DNA from: Sulfolobaceae archaeon
GTDB taxonomy: Archaea; Thermoproteota; Thermoprotei_A; Sulfolobales; Sulfolobaceae
Assembly: GCA_026627305.1 (NCBI GenBank)
Contig: JAPNVD010000029.1
Coordinates: 1-56,404 of the forward strand
DNA: 56,404 nucleotides
Direction of reading: 5' to 3'
In this document: positions 37,483 to 45,746 of the stretch, in pieces
Layout of the letters: every line of letters starts with the position of its first letter
Position numbering within the stretch: the stretch's first letter is position 1
Position numbers and translations under genes: made by a program
Notes under the pieces: model-generated
Told to the model about the DNA's origin: nothing
The model's input: the letters and a program-made list of their open reading frames with translations, nothing else
The model's database searches: none

Positions 37483-39216
37483 ATGTCTGATAAAGAGCTT
37501 GAAAACCTAATTTATAAACATACTTTACTGAATGCAATAAAACATGATGGTAAAGCCGAAGTAGGACCTGTTATCAGTAAGGTTTTAGGCGAAAGACCAG
37601 AACTTAAAAAGAATGCTAAAGAAATTGCGGAACTAGTAAAAAAGATAGTAAATCAAGTTAACTCGATGACTATTGAGGACCAATTAAGGGAATTAAGAGA
37701 GAAGTTCCCTGAGGAATTAAGAGAAGAAAAGAGAGAAGTGAAAGAAGAGAAAAAATTACCACCACTACCTAACGTAAAAGGGAAAGTCGTTACTAGATTT
37801 GCACCAAATCCTGATGGGCCTTTACATTTAGGAAACGCAAGAGCCGCGGTTTTATCATTTGAATACGCACAAATGTACAATGGTGATTTTATACTAAGGT
37901 TTGACGATACTGATCCTAAGATTAAGAAACCTTTGTTAGACGCATATGAATGGATAAAACAAGATCTCAATTGGCTTGGGATTAGTTGGAAAACCGAATT
38001 TAAAGCTTCGTCAAGAATTGAAAGATATTATGAGATCGCAAAAACACTCATTTCTAAAGGCTTCGCATACGTCGATACCTGTGGAGAAGATGTATTTAAA
38101 AAGTTCAAAGCCTCAGCAGGTAAAGCTAAGGAACCTGATTGCTTGCATAGATCAAGCCCACCTGAGGTTAATCTAGAACTCTGGGGAAAAATGTTAAACA
38201 GAGAATTTAATGAAGGACAAGCGGTCGTTAGAATTAAAACAGACTTAAGTCTACCAGATCCCTCTCAAAGGGATTGGGTCATGCTAAGAATAATAAATAC
38301 GGAAAAGAATCAACATCCGCTTGTAGGCGATAAATATTGGGTATGGCCTACATACAACTTTGCGAGCCCAATAGATGACCACGACTTCTCCGTTACTCAT
38401 GTATTAAGAGCGAAAGAACATATGAGCAACACAGAAAAACAGAGATGGATATATAAGTATCTTGGTTGGGAAGAACCTACGGTCATACAGTTCGGTAGGC
38501 TAAAGTTAGAAGGCTTTATGATGAGTAAGTCAAAAATAAAAGGTTTAATAGAGAAAGGAATTGGTACTATTGACGATCCTAGACTTCCGACACTTGCGGG
38601 ACTTAGAAGAAGAGGAATATTACCAGAAACAATAAAAGAAATAATAATCGATGTAGGAATAAAAGTTTCAGATGCAACAATTAGTTATCAAAATATCGCT
38701 GCAGAAAACAGGAAAAAGCTGGACATGATTGCTAAAAGGTTAATGTTCGTTACAGAAGACGCTCGGAAATTTAAGTTAAATATTCCAGAAAAAATTACTG
38801 TCAAGATACCTTATCATCCGACCAAGGATTTAGGTTATAGAACTATTTCTGTTGAGCCAGGAGATTATGTATATTTAAATAAGGAAGACGTAAAAGAAGG
38901 AGACGTTATCAGGTTAATGGAATGCTGTAATGCCAAAGTAAAAGGAGATCAGCTCGATTTCATAAGCAGGGATATAAATGACGCAAGAAAACTAAACGCT
39001 AAAATAGTTCAATGGGTCAAAGTAAAAGAAGCTGTAGATACTATAGTCATAAAGCCTAATAACGATAATTCAGAATTACTAGAAATCAAGGGTTACTCTG
39101 AACGTGCTATAAGCGAGCTTTCAATTGGTGAAATAATACAATTCGTTAGATTTGGATTTGTAAGAATAGATAATAAAAACGACGAAAGAATTATAACAAT
39201 ATTTGCTCATGATTAG
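37483..39216 (+). CDS. gltX: Glutamyl-tRNA synthetase (archaeal type)
   Basis: A 577-residue class Ib synthetase. The N-terminal archaeal extension (1-100, with a charged [11 protein letters not shown] linker) precedes [18 protein letters not shown] (the HIGH-like motif) at about 106-123. The KMSKS equivalent is [10 protein letters not shown] near 347. The C-terminal beta-barrel anticodon domain is of GlnRS/eukaryal type. It probably charges both tRNA-Glu and tRNA-Gln, the latter amidated later. It lies 6 bases after the HD gene. Confidence 0.95.
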   Translation: MSDKELENLIYKHTLLNAIKHDGKAEVGPVISKVLGERPELKKNAKEIAELVKKIVNQVNSMTIEDQLRELREKFPEELREEKREVKEEKKLPPLPNVKGKVVTRFAPNPDGPLHLGNARAAVLSFEYAQMYNGDFILRFDDTDPKIKKPLLDAYEWIKQDLNWLGISWKTEFKASSRIERYYEIAKTLISKGFAYVDTCGEDVFKKFKASAGKAKEPDCLHRSSPPEVNLELWGKMLNREFNEGQAVVRIKTDLSLPDPSQRDWVMLRIINTEKNQHPLVGDKYWVWPTYNFASPIDDHDFSVTHVLRAKEHMSNTEKQRWIYKYLGWEEPTVIQFGRLKLEGFMMSKSKIKGLIEKGIGTIDDPRLPTLAGLRRRGILPETIKEIIIDVGIKVSDATISYQNIAAENRKKLDMIAKRLMFVTEDARKFKLNIPEKITVKIPYHPTKDLGYRTISVEPGDYVYLNKEDVKEGDVIRLMECCNAKVKGDQLDFISRDINDARKLNAKIVQWVKVKEAVDTIVIKPNNDNSELLEIKGYSERAISELSIGEIIQFVRFGFVRIDNKNDERIITIFAHD

Positions 39217-39221
39217 CTAAA

Positions 39222-39230
39222 GTTTTAATA
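39222..39230 (+). promoter_or_regulatory. TATA box of rpl7ae
   Basis: GTTTTAATA lies about 60 bases before the ATG. This predicts transcription start near 39250 and a leader of roughly 30-35 bases, just long enough to contain the K-turn-like element. Confidence 0.5.
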
Positions 39231-39254
39231 ACCCGTTATAGGTGAGTATAGATA

Positions 39255-39284
39255 GCGTGACGAAATAGAGAGGAGGATGAACGC
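39255..39284 (+). promoter_or_regulatory. Candidate kink-turn/K-loop in the L7Ae mRNA leader, overlapping the ribosome binding site
   Basis: GCGT (39255-39258) is perfectly complementary to ACGC (39281-39284). After GCGT come a three-base bulge GAC and then GA; on the return strand GA directly precedes ACGC. This is the C-stem, 3-nt bulge and tandem GA/AG arrangement that L7Ae binds. The far helix is weak, so a K-loop is possible. The Shine-Dalgarno run GGAGG lies inside the element and the ATG follows at 39285. Autoregulation by L7Ae through its own leader has been reported in Sulfolobus; this is the matching element here. Confidence 0.6.
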
Positions 39285-39665
39285 ATGTCTTCAAAACCTT
39301 CTTATGTAAAATTTGAAGTACCAGAAGATCTTTCAAATATAGTATTAGATGCGGTAAAAAAGGCTAAGGAAACAGGAAAGATAAAGAAAGGAACAAATGA
39401 AACTACGAAAGCAGTAGAAAGGGGACAAGCAAAACTAGTGGTAATTGCAGAAGATGTACAGCCAGAGGAGATTGTAGCTCACTTACCAATGTTGTGCGAG
39501 GAGAAAAAGATACCATACGTATATGTTAAATCGAAAAAGGCATTAGGTGAAGCATGCGGTTTACAAGTAGGAGCAGCATCAGCTGCTATAATTGATCCTG
39601 GTCAGGCAAAAGATCTTGTAGATGAAATAATAAAGAAAGTAAACGAGTTAAAAGGCAAAAGTTAA
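39285..39665 (+). CDS. rpl7ae: Ribosomal protein L7Ae
   Basis: A 126-residue kink-turn-binding protein. [37 protein letters not shown] contains the RNA-binding GTNE..K and the core, and [12 protein letters not shown] closes the family signature. It is a component of the large ribosomal subunit, box C/D and H/ACA RNPs and RNase P. It has its own promoter downstream of gltX; the leader carries the K-turn candidate. Confidence 0.97.
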   Translation: MSSKPSYVKFEVPEDLSNIVLDAVKKAKETGKIKKGTNETTKAVERGQAKLVVIAEDVQPEEIVAHLPMLCEEKKIPYVYVKSKKALGEACGLQVGAASAAIIDPGQAKDLVDEIIKKVNELKGKS

Positions 39666-39886
39666 AACAGTTTTTAATATTTCATCTCTAAATTTCTTTA
39701 TCATTTGAATTTTTCTGATAAACATTTATGAGTTCTAAACTTACTAAGTCTTTAATAATTAATAAAGAAAGAAAAGCCATATAATGACTAGTTAAATAAT
39801 CACTGTATAAAATAATATACGTAAAACTTAATGCAAAAGATCAGAACTTCCAGCGAAATTCATCTATTCATGCGACCCTCTTATCA

Positions 39887-40594
39887 TCATCTACTCTCTA
39901 TGCTTTCTATTTTTCCATCTCTTATATGAACTATTCTATCAGCATATTTCATCATTTCTACATCATGAGTAGCCATAACAATTGTTATACCCGAATTTTC
40001 ATTTAACTCCTTAAGTAACCTTACGATTTCTAAACCAGTTTTTGAGTCTAGATTAGCAGTAGGTTCGTCAGCAATTAGAATTTTTGGGTCGTTAGCTAAA
40101 GCTCTAGCTATCGCGACTCTTTGCTGTTGTCCTCCAGATAACTCATTTGCTTTCTTATCTTTAAGCTCAAGCATGCCTGGAACTTTACTTAGGATCTCTT
40201 CTACTCTCTTTTTCCTTCTCAATGGGGATATACTCTTAGCTATTAACGATAATTCCACGTTTTCTGCCACAGTGAGATAGGGGATTAGATTATATGATTG
40301 AAACACAAAACCTATATTTTCCCTTCTAAACTTTGCTCTTTGATTTTCATTGAAATCTGTTACATCTACGTTATTTATCAGTATTCTCCCATTGGTTGGA
40401 GTATCTAAGAGACCAATCAAATCTAAAAATGTTGTTTTGCCTGAACCAGATGGACCGGCTATCACTATAAATTCGCCTTTTCTTACATCTAAAGTAACAT
40501 CTCTAAGCGCAATATATTCTATATTTCTTGTCTTGTAAATTTTAGTTAAATCTTTAACACTGATTATGTTCTCGATATCTACCACATCATTCAC
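39887..40594 (-). CDS. ABC transporter ATP-binding protein (LolD/MacB type)
   Basis: A 235-residue ATPase. Walker A is GPSGSGKTT near 47-55, a Q-loop FVFQSYNLIPYLTV, the signature LSGGQQQRVAIARAL, Walker B ILIADEPTANLDS, and the switch His in MATHDVEM. It is most like the LolD/FtsE/MacB subgroup that works with FtsX-type permeases. No permease gene flanks it in this window, so it either pairs with a distant subunit or acts in a soluble role. It ends a 221-base gap after rpl7ae with no gene visible. Confidence 0.92.
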   Translation of the reverse strand: MNDVVDIENIISVKDLTKIYKTRNIEYIALRDVTLDVRKGEFIVIAGPSGSGKTTFLDLIGLLDTPTNGRILINNVDVTDFNENQRAKFRRENIGFVFQSYNLIPYLTVAENVELSLIAKSISPLRRKKRVEEILSKVPGMLELKDKKANELSGGQQQRVAIARALANDPKILIADEPTANLDSKTGLEIVRLLKELNENSGITIVMATHDVEMMKYADRIVHIRDGKIESIESR

Positions 40595-40603
40595 CTAATT
40601 ATA

Positions 40604-40684
<81 letters not shown>

Positions 40685-40921
40685 AGATATTATTATAGTA
40701 TCTAAGAAAATAAATTTTTAGCAGATATGATACGTAAGGTGTAGTAACATTAAACAAATAGCATTACAATAAAATATAGCTATCTCTTACGATGTGAAAG
40801 GTAATTGCAAATAATGTAACAATATTTTATTGAAACACATCCTACTGTATAAGGACTAAAATTAATTCGACATCTATTAAATCAGATCTGATATGCTGGA
40901 TCAAAAAGAGAAACATAACAG

Positions 40922-40995
<74 letters not shown>

Positions 40996-41047
40996 ACAAA
41001 TATTATTTACTGTAGATTTTTTAAGATTTACACACGTAAATAATATC

Positions 41048-42100
41048 TCATGGGATAACTTCAGTTGAATCTTCTGTAGGGTCATAGTATAAATCTTCCT
41101 TCTTTATAACGCCTTTAGTCAAAAGTTTTTCAATATCCGGTATAATTTCTAATACAATTCTAAGGTACTCCTTGTTTATTTCATCAATTATATTAAATCC
41201 CTCTTCTCCCCAGAATTTTTCTTTGCTTGCATATAAACATCTTCCACCACAATACCTCAAGAATTCGCATCTCTTACATCTATCATCTGGAATTGGATCT
41301 TCTAATAATCTAAAACCCTTTGCTACATCACCTAAAATTGCCCACTCTTCTCTTACAGCTATAGGACAGGCTATTATTGTTCCATCAGTCTTTATTGCAA
41401 CAGATTTGTAACCAGCACCACATGGCGAACCCCTATAAGGTTGAAAATAGTGTGCTGAGATCACTCCTAAAATAGGAATTATTTTTAATATTTTACCTTG
41501 GCTCAGCTCTTCTAAAAAAAGATTAGTTAATTTCCTAATTCCAGGCAAATATGATTTATAAGCCCACGTCTTTACATCCCACATTTCAGTCCAGTCTACA
41601 TTAAGTTGCCAATGAATTTTATCAAATAATCCTAAAGATAACAAATGCGTAACTTCTTCATATATATCACTATCTTCTGTGACTGTCATTCTAGCGATGA
41701 GCTCCTTAACACCAATATCCTTTAAATATTTCGCATTTTTAACAACCTTATCATATACCCCATTTCCTCTGTGTTTATCAGTGATCTCTCTCCTGCCATC
41801 AATTGAGAGTAAAGCAACGTCAATTCTTCTCCAATAGTTTTCTGGTAATAACTTTACTAGCGTACCATTAGTCTGAACACCCCATCTAGAAGCGTTAACG
41901 TTGCCCATTACACTCATGATAAATTTGGGATTTGCTAGAGGTTCACCGCCATAGAATATCACAACAGGATGAGGGTCAGATTCAATAATCTTTTTGAGTT
42001 TTTCGATATCAACTTTTGGCTTCCATGGAACTACGTTAGGCTCAAATGAGCCTCCACAGTAATCACACTTTAAATTACAGTAACCCGTCGTAAACACCAA
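41048..42100 (-). CDS. Radical SAM/SPASM-domain protein
   Basis: A 350-residue radical SAM enzyme with CNLKCDYC (CX3CX2C, Cys8/12/15) binding the 4Fe-4S cluster and SAM. The GGEP motif is [13 protein letters not shown]-terminal SPASM-type region carries Cys at [23 protein letters not shown] and [14 protein letters not shown] for auxiliary clusters. SPASM proteins commonly modify ribosomal peptides or mature sulfatases; which applies is not visible. GTG at 42100 starts the listed frame. A TTG three bases upstream sits closer to GGTGAT at 42115-42120, so the true start may be 42103. A TATA box is at 42153-42163. Confidence 0.88.
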   Translation of the reverse strand: MVFTTGYCNLKCDYCGGSFEPNVVPWKPKVDIEKLKKIIESDPHPVVIFYGGEPLANPKFIMSVMGNVNASRWGVQTNGTLVKLLPENYWRRIDVALLSIDGRREITDKHRGNGVYDKVVKNAKYLKDIGVKELIARMTVTEDSDIYEEVTHLLSLGLFDKIHWQLNVDWTEMWDVKTWAYKSYLPGIRKLTNLFLEELSQGKILKIIPILGVISAHYFQPYRGSPCGAGYKSVAIKTDGTIIACPIAVREEWAILGDVAKGFRLLEDPIPDDRCKRCEFLRYCGGRCLYASKEKFWGEEGFNIIDEINKEYLRIVLEIIPDIEKLLTKGVIKKEDLYYDPTEDSTEVIP

Positions 42101-42504
42101 CCAAAGTATTTCGAATCACCTTTTACCGTTAATAGGTATAATCGAATACGTTCATTTATAAAATTTTATTTATTAAATTATCAGCACTTAGAGTCATATT
42201 TCATTTCTCTATCAATAGGGGTGGAACATCATCATCACGATTTTCTGGTTTAAATTATCTTTAAACTCAACTTCTTAATTTTAACTTATTTGACATGTGG
42301 AGCGAAACATAGATCAGAAATAAACTTGGTTAGCAAAGGATATTCAAGGTATTATGAAAATTAATTACAACGCATTAAATAATGCTATCGTTACTAATTT
42401 TTAACTTTAATTAACTAATTAACAATACAAGAATGAACCTCGTATATTTCTAAGAACTTATTATCCGTAACTCTTTTTAGACATTTATTTTAATGAATAT
42501 AAAT
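42101..42504. other. 404-base gap between the radical SAM gene and tRNA-Asn
   Basis: It holds the minus-strand promoter (TATA at 42153-42163) and ribosome-binding site of the radical SAM gene at its left end and an AT-rich promoter for tRNA-Asn (TTTTTAGA near 42474) at its right end. No peptide-sized ORF with a convincing ribosome site was found between them. Confidence 0.5.
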
Positions 42505-42577
42505 GCCGAGGTAGCTCAGCTGGCAGAGCGCCGGGCTGTTAACCCGGTGGTCGGTGGTTCGAGTCCACCCCTCGGCG
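42505..42577 (+). tRNA. tRNA-Asn (anticodon GTT)
   Basis: Acceptor GCCGAGG pairs with CCTCGGC and discriminator G, as expected for asparagine. D arm TAGCTCAGCTGGCAGAGC. Anticodon arm CCGGG-CTGTTAA-CCCGG with anticodon GTT. T arm GGTTCGAGTCC. 73 nt, no intron, no encoded CCA. Confidence 0.97.
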
Positions 42578-42692
42578 CATTACCCTCTTAATAGTTTATT
42601 GCCATGATCCTAAATTTCTAATTAAAGATTAATCTTTCTTACATGATAAAAAGAACGTTAAGCATCATCTTTTAGGGCTAAAGCTGGTGTAA

Positions 42693-42726
42693 AAAGGGAT
42701 TTTTAGGTATGTTTAAAAATCTCTTT
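42693..42726. repeat. 13-bp imperfect inverted repeat (hairpin)
   Basis: AAAGGGATTTTTA (42693-42705) pairs with TAAAAATCTCTTT (42714-42726), with a single G-U wobble and an 8-base loop. It could be a terminator-like hairpin or the end of a decayed insertion. Confidence 0.5.
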
Positions 42727-42752
42727 CCTTTCTCATAACGTCAAACTGAATA

Positions 42753-42770
42753 ACTCCCATAAATGGGAGT
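42753..42770. repeat. 18-bp palindrome
   Basis: ACTCCCAT-AA-ATGGGAGT: eight paired bases each side of a two-base centre. Short perfect palindromes of this kind occur at the ends of IS200/IS605-like elements and as operators; no transposase gene is left nearby. Confidence 0.5.
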
Positions 42771-42811
42771 AACATTATAGACCTCTGCAGAACCCTTGCC
42801 TTCTAGAGCGG

Positions 42812-42991
42812 TTAAGAGGTCAGATTTTGCTTCTTAATGCATGTCATTTTTCCCTTCGCAAAATTGCCCCACAAGATTACTATCTTCGCCTTTTCAAATA
42901 AATAGGCATAATATCTCTCACGTATCTTACATTGTCCGCAGAGAAAACTCTCTATAACATATATTAATTCTGAATCTTCAAATGATCGAAA
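42812..42991 (-). pseudogene. Possible coding remnant with CGQC motif
   Basis: A minus-strand stop-to-stop frame of about 59 codons reads SFEDSELIYVIESF, then LCGQCKIRERYYAYLFEKAK and IVILWGNFAKGK. It has protein-like composition and a C-x-x-C but no start codon near its beginning, and is bounded by an in-frame TAG. The family is unknown. Read as a broken gene piece; chance openness cannot be excluded. Confidence 0.25.
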
Positions 42992-43087
42992 CTAGATCCA
43001 GTGTTCAATTATCCTAATCATGTGTTAAGTTGAAAAAGGGTAAAAATCCACAAATAGTTAAAAAACGAAATTGTTTCTATCAGCTGG

Positions 43088-43525
43088 TTAAGATTCCTCA
43101 CGTTTCACAAGTTCTAGTATCTGTTTGCTCAGTTTTATCTTACTCCAAATGATCTTTCCTTTAATCGTATTATGATATATCAGCCCTCTGTTCCTTAACT
43201 TTTCTATCACGTGTTTCATAAAGACTTCGTGAATCAGTTCAGTAATTTGTACACTTCAGGATATTTATTTGTCTGTCAGTGTTGCTAGGTCTGCGTAATG
43301 CAGTCGCTTACGCTAAGTGAGGATCTCCTTCTTTCCAAAAACTCTTCTAAATCTCTATCCTCCACTATCAGCCTGTCTTTTTACTCGATATTATCATGTT
43401 TCCTTATCTTACAATATTTATGGTCTACATTAGAGGTTGATATAGTAAATGCTTTAATGTATATTCTCTCACATAGAATCTCAGAGACTGAGATTCCTTG
43501 TTTAACTGTAACTATATGAAACAGA
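43088..43525 (-). pseudogene. Broken gene with a winged-helix-like C-terminus
   Basis: Minus-strand translation gives KHVIEKLRNRGLIYH followed by KGKIIWSKIKLSKQILEL and a stop at 43088, which resembles the recognition helix and wing of a small wHTH regulator. The upstream pieces PEVYKLL, DRLIVEDRDLEEFLERRR and SLRFYVRIYIKAF lie in other frames or behind in-frame stops. At least two frameshifts or stops would need repair to join them. It is most simply a decayed regulator gene. Confidence 0.35.
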
Positions 43526-43614
43526 GCATAGCATATATGTACTAGCTAGAAAGATAAATGCAACCTATACGAGTCCTTTAGGTAAAATTGTAGAACTCTA
43601 TAAGTCCCGCCGTA

Positions 43615-43688
43615 TGCCGCCGCGGGGACTTGAACCCCGGACAACCCGGTCTTCAGCCGGGCGCTCTCCCGGGCTGAGCTACGACGGC
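43615..43688 (-). tRNA. tRNA-Phe (anticodon GAA)
   Basis: On the minus strand, acceptor GCCGTCG pairs with CGGCGGC and discriminator A. D arm TAGCTCAGCCCGGGAGAGC. Anticodon arm CCCGG-CTGAAGA-CCGGG with anticodon GAA. T arm GGGGTTCAAGTCCCC. No intron and no encoded CCA. It is divergent from the archaemetzincin-like gene. Confidence 0.96.
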
Positions 43689-43733
43689 ATTTTATTGATA
43701 TAACTATTAGCTTTAAAACTTTAACTCTTACAA

Positions 43734-44279
43734 ATGTTTTTTATGGGGCTTGGCGACACCCTTCGAGAACCCTACTTGGGAATCAGTGAAAAAGGGTCTC
43801 CAGAAGCCCCAACAAAAATCTTAATCGTTCTAATGAAACTTGTAGAAAGAGACATCTTACTGAATATAAAAACTTTGATAGAAAAAGAATTTAGTGTACA
43901 AATTTTCTTTAAGCTAGAACGAGAGTACGTACCAATTTCTGCCTTTGATTGGAAAAATCTTAGTTATAATTCTAGTTTAGTTCTAGAAAAATTGGAACAA
44001 AGAACCTTAGATCTAAATTCTATTTTCTCTCTTATAATTTTCTTAGGTAGATTAAAAACTAGTAATACTAATATTAACCTCAAAAGTAGGGTTGCATTTG
44101 TCAATTTTACGGAAGAAAGAAAACTTCTAAAAGACGTGGGAATAAGCGTGGGCAAATATCTAGGGCTAGACGACTGTAATGAAGAATGCATGATGAACCC
44201 AAAATCTTCTCGCATTGAGCTTTGTAAGAAATGTATAATGAAACTGAAGAAAAGGGATTTAGATATCAACTACAAATGA
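43734..44279 (+). CDS. Archaemetzincin-like protein with a lost catalytic site
   Basis: A 181-residue protein. KILIVLMKLVERDILLNIKTLI and SRVAFVNFTEERKLLKD follow the archaemetzincin fold, and the C-terminal Cys4 zinc site is kept (Cys148, 152, 164, 167 in GLDDCNEECMM and ELCKKC). The catalytic HExxHxxGxxH motif is replaced: at residues 137-147 the first His, Glu, second His and third His are Ile, Ser, Lys and Asp, while both glycines remain. It should not be a protease; a structural or binding role is likely. The first 27 residues precede homology; the Met at 43743 is an alternative start. It overlaps archease by 21 bases. Confidence 0.7.
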   Translation: MFFMGLGDTLREPYLGISEKGSPEAPTKILIVLMKLVERDILLNIKTLIEKEFSVQIFFKLEREYVPISAFDWKNLSYNSSLVLEKLEQRTLDLNSIFSLIIFLGRLKTSNTNINLKSRVAFVNFTEERKLLKDVGISVGKYLGLDDCNEECMMNPKSSRIELCKKCIMKLKKRDLDINYK

Positions 44280-44678
44280 TATCTTCCAACCATTTTCGTC
44301 TTCGGCTATTTCAAGCTCATGGTATGTCATTGCTTTTACCACCGTTCTTCTCTCATGTATACCGGGATCAAACTTTTCTCCTATAGCTTCTCCAGTTAGA
44401 GAGTTTTTTTCCTTATCTACCTTTACTTTAAATTTACTAAATAAACTTAAAGAATCATCATATTCAGCTAAAAGAACTTCTATCCATCTATATAATAAAT
44501 TTTCCAGATCAAAACCATTTACATTTACCTCTATTTTCTTCAAAGGTCTAACCTTAGAAGTGTCTGTCATTATTTCGAAGACAGCCAGAGCAGAGTTCTC
44601 GAAAGCCTCGTCTATTGTTTTTCCGAAAGCCCTTATTCCAACGTCAGATGTATGATCAAAGAACTCGAATTTTTTCAT
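44259..44678 (-). CDS. Archease
   Basis: A 139-residue archease, the chaperone-like activator of the RtcB tRNA-splicing ligase. It opens with FEFFDHTSDVGIRAFGKTIDEAFENSALAVFE (continuous with the family, Asp in DHTSDVGI) and closes with FDPGIHERRTVVKAMTYH, the conserved metal-binding end. Length is normal. It is divergent from the 29-residue micro-ORF. Confidence 0.95.
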   Translation of the reverse strand: MKKFEFFDHTSDVGIRAFGKTIDEAFENSALAVFEIMTDTSKVRPLKKIEVNVNGFDLENLLYRWIEVLLAEYDDSLSLFSKFKVKVDKEKNSLTGEAIGEKFDPGIHERRTVVKAMTYHELEIAEDENGWKISFVVDI

Positions 44679-44721
44679 AAGCTTTTTTATTCTGAGAGAG
44701 TATTAACGTTAGTGATAAGTT

Positions 44722-44811
44722 ATGGGCGGGAGGCAAAGAACTACACTTTTTGAAATAAAGGAATTTAAAAAGGAGAAAAAACAGTCTACTTCTCAGCAAT
44801 CCTCGAAATAG
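44722..44811 (+). CDS. 29-residue micro-ORF with PIP-box-like segment
   Basis: ATG to TAG encodes MGGRQRTTLFEIKEF, then KKEKKQSTSQQSSK. A TATA-like CTTTTTTATT (44682-44691) is about 30 bases before a GTGAT ribosome-binding sequence (44712-44716), which is 5 bases before the ATG. The N-terminal RTTLFEI resembles the PCNA-interacting QxTLFDF box with two substitutions, followed by a basic and then polar tail. The last 26 bases overlap cedA2 tail to tail. It is too short for certainty; expression is unverified. Confidence 0.35.
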   Translation: MGGRQRTTLFEIKEFKKEKKQSTSQQSSK

Positions 44812-44941
44812 TCCGTGGAACCAAAAAGAGTGTCATTGATATTATTATCCCTAAAATTAAGATAATGAAATTTTTAACATAGTAAAAAGTCAATATTGTG
44901 TTAAATAGCACCAAAAAAGAAAGGAGGTCGTAAGATTTCAT
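44786..44941 (-). CDS. cedA2: CedA2, small DNA-import membrane protein
   Basis: A 51-residue ORF, 13 bases downstream of cedA on the same strand, with MKSYDLLSFLVLFNTILTFYYV and NFIILILGIIISMTLFLV as two closely spaced membrane helices and a basic end (PRTISRIAEK). Size, two-helix topology and position match CedA2 of the crenarchaeal Ced DNA importer. A GGGGCGAT sequence 4 bases before the ATG can pair with the 16S rRNA tail. Confidence 0.7.
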   Translation of the reverse strand: MKSYDLLSFLVLFNTILTFYYVKNFIILILGIIISMTLFLVPRTISRIAEK

Positions 44942-44954
44942 TTAGATCGCCCCT

Positions 44955-45740
44955 TTAGAAAATTTCTAATGGAATAGGTAATTTATAAGAACCTCCTATG
45001 GCATAAGACAATCCCATTGAAAGCCCAGCTAAGATACCTAAGTAAACTAAAGGTAGAATAACTAAAGACGTCATAGCTGTAGGTACTAAAACAGTGGTTA
45101 GATATACTAAACCATTATTTAGATTAGCACTGCTTGGCAAACCAAGTTCAATCCTCAAAGGATTCATACCTAAGCCGTTAAGAAAATCAGGCATATATGG
45201 TAATCCAATTTCAAAAACTACTGAAAATGAAATCAGAGACGCTCCTATTCCTTTACCTACTCTAAAAGGAATACTCATTAAGGCTATACCGAGAGCAATA
45301 AAGAAACCATAGTAATTATTAATAATAAAAGCTATTACAATAAAAGTTTCAGTAGATGCAATAATGCCAGTAAGCAACGATATTATGTAAGATATGGGAG
45401 CAAAGAATATGGCAATGGAAGGATCTACTGAAGAAAGTAGACCGCTAAAAGCCCTTGTAAAAGTGTACATCGATATCTCCTCAGAAACTACAGTTTCTAT
45501 CCAAGTTATGAAATAAGACCAGCTTACCCCTATGGCCTGAGATATAGATTGAATTAGATAAATTACTCCACCATATATATTAATCCACACCGCAGAATAT
45601 ATTCCGTCACCAATAAGCCTAGGTCCCCATTTCTTTACTCCATAAACTGGTATAGGAAGAGCCATTATCATGGCCCCTATCATGTAAGTTAGAACTGATA
45701 AGCTCATTCCTATGTATAGATAAAAGAAAGGGGAAAACAT
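44955..45740 (-). CDS. cedA: CedA, polytopic DNA-import membrane protein
   Basis: A 261-residue integral membrane protein with about six to seven helices (for example FYLYIGMSLSVLTYMIGAMI, AIFFAPISYIISLLTGIIA, TFIVIAFIINNYYGFFIA, VYLTTVLVPTAMTSLVILPL). It is flanked by two small two-helix proteins in the order cedA1-cedA-cedA2, downstream of cytidylate kinase, as in Sulfolobus acidocaldarius. Ced imports DNA between aggregated cells and is induced by DNA damage. The start is 6 bases after cedA1. No nucleotide-binding motif; the motor is CedB, encoded elsewhere. Confidence 0.82.
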   Translation of the reverse strand: MFSPFFYLYIGMSLSVLTYMIGAMIMALPIPVYGVKKWGPRLIGDGIYSAVWINIYGGVIYLIQSISQAIGVSWSYFITWIETVVSEEISMYTFTRAFSGLLSSVDPSIAIFFAPISYIISLLTGIIASTETFIVIAFIINNYYGFFIALGIALMSIPFRVGKGIGASLISFSVVFEIGLPYMPDFLNGLGMNPLRIELGLPSSANLNNGLVYLTTVLVPTAMTSLVILPLVYLGILAGLSMGLSYAIGGSYKLPIPLEIF

Positions 45741-45746
45741 TGAAGA

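Larger units (their letters stand above)
42578..43614. other. 1-kb non-genic region with decayed coding remnants
   Basis: Between tRNA-Asn and tRNA-Phe no intact gene is visible. It contains a 13-bp hairpin, an 18-bp palindrome and minus-strand pieces that look like broken coding sequence (listed separately). Base composition is slightly less AT-rich than true intergenic DNA nearby, consistent with former coding use. This tRNA-bounded spot is a natural place for integration and decay. Confidence 0.5.

Noticed and set aside
39666-39886. 16-codon frame starting MSSKLTKSLI after rpl7ae
   Set aside because: No ribosome-binding sequence, very short, and no sign of conservation could be judged.
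43298-43519. 73-residue plus-strand frame
   Set aside because: Serine/leucine-rich frame without ribosome-binding sequence; antisense to remnants that look more protein-like on the minus strand.
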